Shown piece after piece: positions 6,902 through 13,255 of a stretch of DNA of 13,442 nt. The stretch's first letter is position 1. Every line of letters starts with the position of its first letter. The stretch is from assembly GCA_913048145.1 (NCBI GenBank), contig CAJWVP010000036.1, positions 1 to 13,442 on the forward strand, in the 5' to 3' direction. The notes under the pieces are model-generated. The model saw nothing but the letters and a program-made list of their open reading frames with translations. It made no database searches and was not told the DNA's origin. A program made the translations under genes and the position numbers. The DNA comes from an uncultured Rhodospirillaceae bacterium. Its GTDB lineage: Bacteria > Pseudomonadota > Alphaproteobacteria > Rhodospirillales > Casp-alpha2.

Positions 6902-8562
6902 CCCAGGCCTTTGAAAAGATTCAGATGCAGATCATGTGGAACCGCCTCATATCCGTCGTTGAGGAGCAGGCCCAGACCTTGTTGCGAACGGCCTTCAGCC
7001 CCATCGTCCGCGAATGCGGGGACTTGTCCGCCGGTGTATTCGATCTGCAAGGCCGCATGATTGCCCAGGCCGTCACGGGCACACCGGGTCACGTCAATTC
7101 CATGGCCGAAGCGGTGAAGCACTTCATCCGCCATTTCCCACTGGAAACTATGAACGAAGGGGATATCTATATCACCAACGACCCCTGGCTTGGGACTGGC
7201 CATCTCAACGACTTTGTATTGACGACGCCGTGCTTCAAGGACGGCCGGTTAGTAGCCTTGTTCTCGTGCACCTCGCACATCACGGATATTGGCGGGCTGG
7301 GGACCGGGACAGACGGAACGGACGTTCACATGGAGGGGATTTACATCCCCATGCTTAAGCTGGCGGACCGGGGTCAAATGAATGAGACCCTCCTGGCCAT
7401 GGTTCGGCAGAACACACGCCAGCCGGTAGAAACCGAAGGTGATGTCTATTCCTTAGCCGCGTGCAACGATATCGGTTGCTGCCGGCTGGTGGAGATGATG
7501 GATGAGTTCGGTCTTGAGGGCCTCGATGCCTTGGCCGACTATGTTTGCCAGAATTCCTATGACGCCGTCATGGCGGAAGTCGCTAAGCTGCCGAAAGGCA
7601 ACTTTCGAAGCTCTATGACCATTGATGGCTATGACAAACCGCTTCAGTTGGTCGCGGAAGTGACGATTTCGGACGACGGCATCTCCGTGGATTACGACGG
7701 CACGTCTCCGCAATCGCGCTATGGGGTCAACGTGCCTCATGCTTATACCATCGCGTATACCTGCTTTGGCCTGAGTTGCATTGTCTCTCCCGACGTGCCG
7801 AACAATGCTGGGTCCTTGGCACCGTTTACGGTTCGTGCCCCGGAGGGGTCGATCCTGAACGCGCCCTATCCGGCAGCCGTGTGTTCGCGGCACGTTATCG
7901 GCCAGATGTTACCGGACACCGTGTTTGGCTGCCTGGCCCAGGCCGTTCCCGAACGCATTCCTGCGGAAGGCGCGGGGTGTCTCTGGAACCTCACGTTCCG
8001 AGGCGAAACGGATCGTGGGAGCAACGATGCCAGCATCTTCTGTATAACCGCGGTCACCAATGGGGGAACGGGCGCCCGGCCCAGCAAGGACGGCTTGTCG
8101 GCCACGGCCTATCCATCCGGCGTTCGGGGCACGCCGGTCGAAATCAATGAGTCTGTGGCCCCTATCGTGGTGTGGCGGAAGGAGTATCGAACCGATTCGG
8201 GCGGCGCTGGCGCGCAACGGGGCGGCCTTGGTCAGGTGATCGAGGTGGAATCGGCTATCGACGCCGATCTGGAACTCCTTGCGGCATTTGATCGCATCGA
8301 TTATCCGCCTCGCGGCCGCGACGGCGGCTTAAACGGGGACGCGGGTTCTTTAAGATTAGCCTCTGGCGCGCAGCTTCGCGGCAAGGGAACCCAACACGTG
8401 GCCGGCGGCGAGCGGCTGGTCATTCACACGCCCGGTGGCGCCGGACATGGCGATCCTCATGCGCGGGCGCAGGATCTCGTGTCGTCGGACCTCAGGAACG
8501 GATTGATTAGCGCCGAAGGCGCGGCTCGGGAATACGGCTACACGGCTGCTAAGGCCGATTAA
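6898..8562 (+). CDS. HyuB-type hydantoinase/oxoprolinase family protein (second subunit)
   Basis: This 554-residue HyuB-family subunit works with the preceding HyuA product in a cytoplasmic ATP-dependent amidohydrolase or carboxylase. Typical segments are IMWNRLISVVEEQA (12-25), ECGDLSAGVFD (39-49), GTPGHVNSM (61-69), TNDPWLGTGHLND (93-105), SHITDIGG (126-133) and the C-terminal loop IHTPGGAGHGDPH (509-521). These correspond to the metal- and substrate-binding parts of the family. It starts at ATG 6898 inside ATGA, where HyuA stops, so the two subunits are made in step. No third carboxylase-type subunit (acetone carboxylase gamma-like) follows, which slightly favours lactam or hydantoin hydrolysis over ketone carboxylation. 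Length is normal and there is no sign of damage. Confidence 0.9.
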   Translation: MTQAFEKIQMQIMWNRLISVVEEQAQTLLRTAFSPIVRECGDLSAGVFDLQGRMIAQAVTGTPGHVNSMAEAVKHFIRHFPLETMNEGDIYITNDPWLGTGHLNDFVLTTPCFKDGRLVALFSCTSHITDIGGLGTGTDGTDVHMEGIYIPMLKLADRGQMNETLLAMVRQNTRQPVETEGDVYSLAACNDIGCCRLVEMMDEFGLEGLDALADYVCQNSYDAVMAEVAKLPKGNFRSSMTIDGYDKPLQLVAEVTISDDGISVDYDGTSPQSRYGVNVPHAYTIAYTCFGLSCIVSPDVPNNAGSLAPFTVRAPEGSILNAPYPAAVCSRHVIGQMLPDTVFGCLAQAVPERIPAEGAGCLWNLTFRGETDRGSNDASIFCITAVTNGGTGARPSKDGLSATAYPSGVRGTPVEINESVAPIVVWRKEYRTDSGGAGAQRGGLGQVIEVESAIDADLELLAAFDRIDYPPRGRDGGLNGDAGSLRLASGAQLRGKGTQHVAGGERLVIHTPGGAGHGDPHARAQDLVSSDLRNGLISAEGAAREYGYTAAKAD

Positions 8563-8585
8563 CTGCAGACCACAAATTCGTAAAT

Positions 8586-8657
8586 GATGGCAATGACCCC
8601 GGGTATTTCGGCGTCCAATTTCGACAATCCAGTTTAGATATTGTCATTGCGACCATC
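8586..8657. repeat. Nested short inverted repeats, candidate regulator-binding region
   Basis: GCAATGAC (8590-8597) and GTCATTGC (8643-8650) are perfect 8-bp inverted arms, each flanked by GATG/CATC in mirrored but offset positions. Inside, GACAAT (8623-8628) and ATTGTC (8640-8645) form a second pair, 11 bases apart. The loop is too large for a terminator, and paired protein-binding half-sites are the more likely reading. Chance cannot be excluded by eye. Confidence 0.32.
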
Positions 8658-8782
8658 CCAGATGGCGTCCTCCGCATGTTATGGCGCAGACGCATTGGTA
8701 TCGGAAGCTGGTTCGGCGGGGCGGGTCAAATCCGGTAACGGTTCTGCTCATGACCACATAAGGCGAAATGCCTGCGCGGGGA

Positions 8783-8810
8783 TTGGAATATTTTGAAACA
8801 TTCATAAATT
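8783..8810 (+). promoter_or_regulatory. Weak candidate sigma-70 promoter for the old yellow enzyme gene
   Basis: TTGGAA (8783-8788), a 16-base spacer and TAAATT (8805-8810) each match 4 of 6 consensus bases, in the only AT-rich stretch of the gap. An alternative -35, TTGAAA, overlaps it. Start assignment is uncertain. Confidence 0.3.
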
Positions 8811-8866
8811 TACCGTTATGGGTCGGCGGCCTATCGTTATTAGCAAGAGGCAGGGAGGCGTTCCAC

Positions 8867-10078
8867 ATGTCCGTCGACACGCAATCACCGAAGCTTTTTA
8901 AACCCATCACCTTTCGCGGATTGACGGTTCGAAATCGGGTCGTTGCCTCGCCCATGTGCCAATACCATTCTGTGGATGGAGGGCCGACCGATTGGCAGAT
9001 GGTCCATGTGGGGCGAATGGCGGTCGGAGGCGCTGGCATAGTATTCGGCGAGGAAACCGCCGTCGAAGATATTGGCCGCAAGACCTATGCCTGTGCCGGT
9101 ATCTGGGACGATCGCCACATTCCACAGTATCGCCGGATCACCGATTTCGTGCGCGAACAGGGTTCGGTGCCGGCGATCCAAATTGGACATTCCGGGCGCA
9201 AGGCGGCGTGCCATACGGCGATCATGGATTTTGCGCCATTGACCGATGCGGATGCGGCGAACGGCATGGCACCCTGGCAGCCCTTGGCCCCTAGCCCCAT
9301 CAACGCCGAAAAACGCTTCTATCCGCCGAAGGAGATGGATCGTGACGACATTCGACGGATCCTGGAGAAGTTCCGGGAGGCGGCGCGGCGCAGCATGGAT
9401 GCCGGGTACCAAATCTGTGAGGTCCATGGGGCTCACGGCTATCTCCTGCATAGTTTTCTATCGCCCGTCAGCAACCAACGCCAAGATGCTTATGGCGGCG
9501 ATCGCGAGGCACGCATGCGATTCCCCCTTGAGGTCGCGGAGGTCGTTCGTGACGCCTGGCCCAACGACCTGCCCGTGTTCTATCGCATCTCATGCGTTGA
9601 CGGTGAGGGCGGCGCTTGGGACCTTGATGATTCGGTAGCTTTTGCGAAGGCGCTGAAGGATCGGGACATCAGTCTTATCGATTGCTCATCGGGGGGTATC
9701 ACGGGCGATTCAGATATGCCCCTTGTCCCTCGGGTGCCAGGGTTTCAGGTCGCGTTCTCCGATCGAGTTCGCCGCGACGCTGGATTGCCAACCATTGCCG
9801 TCGGTCTGATCACCGAACCGCGCCAGGCGGAGGATATCCTTCAGGCTGGCAAGGCTGATATGGTCGCACTGGCGCGGGAACTCTTGTGGCATGCGGACTG
9901 GCCGGCGCATGCCGCCATGGAACTGGGGGTTACCGATGCCCATGGCATGATGCCACACGAATATGCGCATCGACTGCGACAGCGTGAGCAGGCCAAAGCG
10001 ATGCCTATCAACCAAGGGGGTGTGGAGACGGCTGCGGCCTATGCGCACCATCTGGGCAAAGGCGCATGGGAGACATGA
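8867..10078 (+). CDS. Old yellow enzyme family NADH:flavin oxidoreductase (YqjM-like)
   Basis: This 403-residue FMN-containing TIM-barrel ene-reductase reduces activated C=C bonds such as those of enones, using NAD(P)H. The YqjM (class III) signature is clear: SPMCQY (28-33) with the redox-tuning Cys31 and Tyr33, QIGHSGRKA (105-113), the substrate-anchoring His187/His190 pair in HGAHGYLLHSFLSP (187-200), NQRQDAYGG (203-211) and a late phosphate-binding segment AVGLITEP (311-318). The C-terminus beyond about 370 is some 30 residues longer than in YqjM. I start it at ATG 8867 because GGGAGG (8853-8858) sits eight bases upstream and the open frame before it is not family-like. The substrate is unknown; in this locus it could reduce an unsaturated cyclic ketone or acid intermediate. 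The dioxygenase gene begins 51 bases after its stop. Confidence 0.9.
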   Translation: MSVDTQSPKLFKPITFRGLTVRNRVVASPMCQYHSVDGGPTDWQMVHVGRMAVGGAGIVFGEETAVEDIGRKTYACAGIWDDRHIPQYRRITDFVREQGSVPAIQIGHSGRKAACHTAIMDFAPLTDADAANGMAPWQPLAPSPINAEKRFYPPKEMDRDDIRRILEKFREAARRSMDAGYQICEVHGAHGYLLHSFLSPVSNQRQDAYGGDREARMRFPLEVAEVVRDAWPNDLPVFYRISCVDGEGGAWDLDDSVAFAKALKDRDISLIDCSSGGITGDSDMPLVPRVPGFQVAFSDRVRRDAGLPTIAVGLITEPRQAEDILQAGKADMVALARELLWHADWPAHAAMELGVTDAHGMMPHEYAHRLRQREQAKAMPINQGGVETAAAYAHHLGKGAWET

Positions 10079-10129
10079 ACGTGTTAGACTGATTGTACTA
10101 TGATCAGAGCGGCATGGAGAGGGGTTCGA

Positions 10130-10957
10130 ATGTTAAGTGTTGAACAGAAAAACCGCTACGAAAGGGAAGGGTATATCTGCCCTATTCCCGTTTTGGGTGC
10201 CGATGAGGTTGATGCGCTGCGCTCAAAGCTTGAGGCCTTCGAGGCGGCCCAGGGCGGGAAGCTGGAACCGGCGCAGCGCAACAAATCGCACCTTCTGTTC
10301 AAATGGCTCGATGATTTGATCCGAGACCCGCGAATTCTCGATCCTATCGAGGATCTCATCGGACCGGATATCATGTGCTGGAACACTCTGTTCTGGATAA
10401 AGGAGGCCGGTTCGCAAAGCTTCGTGTCTTGGCACCAGGATACGCGGTATTGGGGGCTATCGAGCGACAGCGTCATCACTGCTTGGCTCGCACTGTCGCC
10501 GGCTGGCGTGGGAAACGGGTGCATGCGGGTAATGCCGGGCACGCACCGGGGTGACGTTATGGATCATGAGGATCGCTACGACGCCAACAACCTGCTGACC
10601 CGCGGCCAGGAAATTTCCGCTCCATTGGATGAGGCGAACGCGCGCCACATGCCTTTGCGCGCGGGCGAGATGTCGATCCACAACTACCGCTTGGCCCATG
10701 CCTCTGACGCCAACAACGGGCCGGACCGTCGGATCGGCATTTCCATGCATTTCCTGCCGCCGGATACCGAACAGATTGTCGGGAGTTGGGACAGTGCGGC
10801 CCTGGTACGTGGTCAGGATACCTTCGGCAATTTCGAACTCACGCCGATCCCCGGTGGCGACTTGGATGAAGACGCGGTTGCGTTCCACGGCCGTGCTACA
10901 CAGGCGATACGTGACGTGTTGTATGCGGATGCCGCCGAAAACACCCAGAAACTCTGA
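10130..10957 (+). CDS. Phytanoyl-CoA dioxygenase family Fe(II)/2-oxoglutarate oxygenase
   Basis: This 275-residue soluble oxygenase has the double-stranded beta-helix of the PhyH family. The iron triad is His102 and Asp104 in WHQDTRYWG, with His190 in RLAHAS. Arg200 or Arg201 is placed to bind the 2-oxoglutarate carboxylate, and MPGTHRGD (135-142) is typical of the family. It would hydroxylate an unactivated carbon with release of CO2 and succinate. Bacterial relatives act on fatty acyl chains, ectoine, amino acids and natural products, so the substrate is open. I choose ATG 10130 because GGAGAGGGG lies just upstream; an in-frame ATG at 10100 would add ten non-conserved residues. The membrane hydroxylase gene follows 22 bases after the stop, so the two oxygenases are probably expressed together. 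Confidence 0.88.
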   Translation: MLSVEQKNRYEREGYICPIPVLGADEVDALRSKLEAFEAAQGGKLEPAQRNKSHLLFKWLDDLIRDPRILDPIEDLIGPDIMCWNTLFWIKEAGSQSFVSWHQDTRYWGLSSDSVITAWLALSPAGVGNGCMRVMPGTHRGDVMDHEDRYDANNLLTRGQEISAPLDEANARHMPLRAGEMSIHNYRLAHASDANNGPDRRIGISMHFLPPDTEQIVGSWDSAALVRGQDTFGNFELTPIPGGDLDEDAVAFHGRATQAIRDVLYADAAENTQKL

Positions 10958-10979
10958 AACGCCGGATGGGGGCAATGCC

Positions 10980-11750
10980 ATGATGGCCGATAAGCAATTG
11001 AATTTCCGTCAAGATTACCGCGCCCGGATTGCCGGCTGGTACAATGGATATGTGCATATCGCGGTGATCTATGTGATTGGCGGCACAGCGCTCTACATCT
11101 ACGCCCAGCACATGGGGCAGGTGCTGTGGTGGGAATGGCTGACCATTCCAATTGTAATTTTCTTGTGCAATATCTTTGAGTGGTTCCTGCACAAAGAGGT
11201 CATGCACCACCATATCAACAACAGGGGCCTCAGCGCTATCTATCAACGCCACACCCTGAACCATCACCGGTTCTTCACGGATTCCGAAATGCGGTTCCGC
11301 GACCACACGGATTGGCGCGTCACCGTGTTTCCGCCCTATGCCATGGTGGTGTTCATCCTCATGTCCATGCCGGCTGGGTTGATCGGCGGCTTTATGGTTT
11401 CGCCAAACGTGGGTTGGTTGATCATGTCGACTACCACGGGCATGTACCTAGTGTATGAGTTTATGCACTTCTGTTGTCATGTCGATGAAAACGCTTTCGT
11501 ACGCCATTGCCCGTTGGTGAATACGCTGCGCCGACATCATACGGCGCATCACAACAGCAAGCTGATGATGGAAGTGAACATGAACCTCACCTTCCCCATT
11601 GCCGATTGGCTGTTCGGTACGTCCGACCTGGACCGCGGCCTTTTTGGGCATTTGTTGAATGGCTATTCGGCGACACACCTGAAAACGGATCTGAAGGACC
11701 AGCCCAAGGGCCCTCTGGAGGCCGCCGCGCATCCCATGGCGGCTGAGTAG
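10980..11750 (+). CDS. Sterol desaturase/fatty acid hydroxylase superfamily membrane di-iron enzyme
   Basis: This 256-residue integral membrane protein has about four helices (roughly 24-43, 53-70, 114-137, 141-162) and the histidine clusters that hold two irons in this superfamily. These are H71-x4-H76, H91-x3-H95-H96 (HTLNHH), H163-x3-H167 and H186-H187-x2-H190-H191 (HHTAHH). Such enzymes use O2 and electrons to hydroxylate or desaturate lipids, sterols, carotenoids and similar hydrophobic molecules. The frame is open far upstream inside the dioxygenase gene, but that part is a shadow. ATG 10980 has GGGGG (10968-10972) seven bases upstream, and translation from there is family-like. An adjacent ATG at 10983 is also possible. 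No ferredoxin or reductase gene is next to it. The 64-residue membrane protein starts eight bases after its stop. Confidence 0.86.
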   Translation: MMADKQLNFRQDYRARIAGWYNGYVHIAVIYVIGGTALYIYAQHMGQVLWWEWLTIPIVIFLCNIFEWFLHKEVMHHHINNRGLSAIYQRHTLNHHRFFTDSEMRFRDHTDWRVTVFPPYAMVVFILMSMPAGLIGGFMVSPNVGWLIMSTTTGMYLVYEFMHFCCHVDENAFVRHCPLVNTLRRHHTAHHNSKLMMEVNMNLTFPIADWLFGTSDLDRGLFGHLLNGYSATHLKTDLKDQPKGPLEAAAHPMAAE

Positions 11751-11758
11751 GCCAAGGT

Positions 11759-11953
11759 ATGCCCACGAATATCAAGGTAGGCCTTTCCATCGTAGTCCTG
11801 GTGGTCGGTGTGCTCATGTATATTTGGGAGGCAGATCAGGGCAATGTGCAACTCTCCTGGATTGTCATTGGATTAAGCGTATTCATGGTTTTCGCCATGT
11901 GGATATTCCCAGAAACCGGACAGACCCGTGAGGATCAGAAAGAGCCGGATTGA
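11759..11953 (+). CDS. Small two-helix membrane protein, unknown function
   Basis: I do not recognise the family. The 64-residue product has two predicted membrane helices (about 7-23 and 32-50) joined by a short acidic/polar loop (EADQGN), and a charged hydrophilic tail (about 51-64), so both ends probably face the cytoplasm. It begins eight bases after the membrane hydroxylase stop. The only purine-rich element, AAGG at 11754-11757, is too close to the ATG to be a normal ribosome site, which suggests translational coupling. Position and topology suggest an accessory or stabilising subunit of the di-iron membrane enzyme, but this is inference from context. The clean helix pattern and operon position make it likely to be real. 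Confidence 0.66.
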   Translation: MPTNIKVGLSIVVLVVGVLMYIWEADQGNVQLSWIVIGLSVFMVFAMWIFPETGQTREDQKEPD

Positions 11954-11974
11954 CCATCCGAGGATGCCTCCCCC

Positions 11975-11997
11975 GGAAGAATTGTCTAAATTCTTCC
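11975..11997. repeat. Perfect 9-bp inverted repeat abutting the aconitase X start codon
   Basis: GGAAGAATT (11975-11983) and AATTCTTCC (11989-11997) are exact reverse complements around the 5-base centre GTCTA; the start ATG begins at 11999. The left arm holds the only Shine-Dalgarno-like purine run (GGAAGA), 18 bases from the ATG and so too far for normal use. It could be an operator over the start of a transcript or an RNA hairpin that affects translation. There is no T-run, so it is not a classic terminator. Confidence 0.65.
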
Positions 11998-11998
11998 C

Positions 11999-13255
11999 AT
12001 GAGCCTTAAACTCTCAGACGTTGAACGCACTTGGCTGAACGACGACACGGCGCCGGGCCGAGCCATGGCCATGCGCTTGGTAGTCCGCGCGGCGGAGTTC
12101 TTGGGCGCCGAACGGATGGTCCCCATCGTATCTGCCCACATCGATGGCTGTCTCTATCACGGAGACGGCGGGGTCAGGTTCGTAGAGACGCTGCGCGGGC
12201 GGGGTGCGACCGTATCCGTACCATCAACGATGAACGTGGGCGCACTGGATCTTGGCAACGAGGAGCGGGTGCGTGCCGACGCGCATTTCAAGGCGATGGC
12301 ACGCCGCCAAATGGATGCCTACCTGGATCTGGGGTGCCAACCCAGTTGGACTTGCGCACCCTACCAGGCGGGCCATCGGCCGGGCCGGGGCGAACAGGTG
12401 GCTTGGGGCGAGAGCAACGCCGTGGCCTTCGTCAATTCGGTCCTGGGTGCGCGGACGGAACGTTATGGAGATCTCCTGGACATCTGCTGCGCCGTTGCCG
12501 GTCGCGCGCCGTTCGTGGGCCTGCATCGCGACGAGGGCCGGCGGGCTAACATGATCCTCGACGTTACTGGCCTCAGTCCGCGCCTCAAGGCCATGGACGC
12601 CCTTTATCCGGCTCTGGGCGCAATCCTGGGCGCTGAAGCGGGCACGTCGGTCGCAGTTATCGACGGCCTGCCGACCGACATCAGCGAGGATAATCTCAAG
12701 GCTCTGGGGGCCGCCGCTGCGTCGAAGGGAGCCGTCGGCCTGTTTCACGTCGCCGGCAGAACCCCGGAGGCGCCCGATGTTGCCGCGGTCCTGAGCGACC
12801 AACTGCCTGTGGAGGTCATAACTATCACCGCCGCAGACATTCGTGCTGCGCGCGACAGCCTCAGCAATACTCGGGCTGCGCGTTTGGATTGTCTGGCGCT
12901 CGGAAGTCCGCATTTTTCGGAGGCCGAGACACGCCGACTAGCGGCCTTGGCAGGCGGCCGTGCCTTCCAGATTCCAGTCTACATCTGCACCGGGCGGCAC
13001 ACCATGGATGCTATCGATGAGGACGGCACCAGAGCCCAGTTGGAAGCCCAAGGTGTCGAATTTATTGTTGATACGTGCGTGGTGGTGACGCCGATCCTCA
13101 AGGATCTAGGCGGGGTCTTGATGACCAATTCCGGGAAGTTCGCCCATTATGCGACACCCAACACCGGTTATGATGTGGTGTTCGGGTCGCTGGAGGACTG
13201 CGTTTGCTCCGCCATTGCCGGACGGGTTGAACGCGCGGACGCGGTATGGCGATAG
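11999..13255 (+). CDS. Aconitase X large (catalytic) subunit
   Basis: This 418-residue protein belongs to the aconitase X catalytic family (AcnX, formerly DUF521), iron-sulfur hydro-lyases that include cis-3-hydroxy-L-proline dehydratase and archaeal mevalonate 5-phosphate dehydratase. Typical segments are AHIDGCLYHGDGG (46-58), TCAPYQAG (118-125), WGESNAVAFVNSVLGART (136-153), GSPHFSEAE (302-310), the DTC motif (358-360), MTNSGKFAHYAT (375-386) and GSLEDCVCSAIAG (396-408). Cys51, Cys119, Cys360, Cys401 and Cys403 are candidates for cluster ligands or catalysis. Position 303 is Ser, where relatives often have Cys or Thr (from memory). The regulatory inverted repeat touches its start, and no normal ribosome site is present. 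The small subunit overlaps its end by ten bases. As a bacterial gene in a catabolic locus, a hydroxyproline-type or related dehydratase is more likely than a mevalonate enzyme. Confidence 0.88.
   Translation: MSLKLSDVERTWLNDDTAPGRAMAMRLVVRAAEFLGAERMVPIVSAHIDGCLYHGDGGVRFVETLRGRGATVSVPSTMNVGALDLGNEERVRADAHFKAMARRQMDAYLDLGCQPSWTCAPYQAGHRPGRGEQVAWGESNAVAFVNSVLGARTERYGDLLDICCAVAGRAPFVGLHRDEGRRANMILDVTGLSPRLKAMDALYPALGAILGAEAGTSVAVIDGLPTDISEDNLKALGAAAASKGAVGLFHVAGRTPEAPDVAAVLSDQLPVEVITITAADIRAARDSLSNTRAARLDCLALGSPHFSEAETRRLAALAGGRAFQIPVYICTGRHTMDAIDEDGTRAQLEAQGVEFIVDTCVVVTPILKDLGGVLMTNSGKFAHYATPNTGYDVVFGSLEDCVCSAIAGRVERADAVWR

Larger units (their letters stand above)
8563..8866 (+). other. 304-bp intergenic gap between HyuB and the old yellow enzyme gene
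   Basis: No convincing gene is present. An in-frame extension of the next gene begins at ATG 8768, but it lacks a ribosome site and its translation is not family-like. The first half holds inverted repeats (8586-8657). The part at 8783-8815 is AT-rich and holds a weak promoter, and a strong ribosome site GGGAGG lies at 8853-8858. No GC hairpin followed by a T-run was seen, so there is no recognisable terminator for HyuB. Confidence 0.6.

Noticed and set aside
4805..8562. Assignment as acetone or acetophenone carboxylase
   Set aside because: Only two subunits are present, with no gamma-like subunit gene following; family motifs alone cannot separate carboxylase from hydantoinase or oxoprolinase.
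8768..8866. Upstream extension of the old yellow enzyme to ATG 8768
   Set aside because: It has no ribosome site, and the added 33 residues are not family-like; GGGAGG supports ATG 8867.
10629..10979. Upstream extension of the membrane hydroxylase frame into the dioxygenase gene
   Set aside because: It is a shadow of the dioxygenase reading frame rich in Arg and Cys; family-like sequence starts at 10980.
11975..11997. Inverted repeat as a rho-independent terminator for the upstream small gene
   Set aside because: The stem is AT-rich with no following T-run, and the next gene's start codon follows at once.
12224..12913. Minus-strand open frame of 229 codons
   Set aside because: It is antisense to the aconitase X large subunit, which has strong family motifs throughout; the antisense frame has none.
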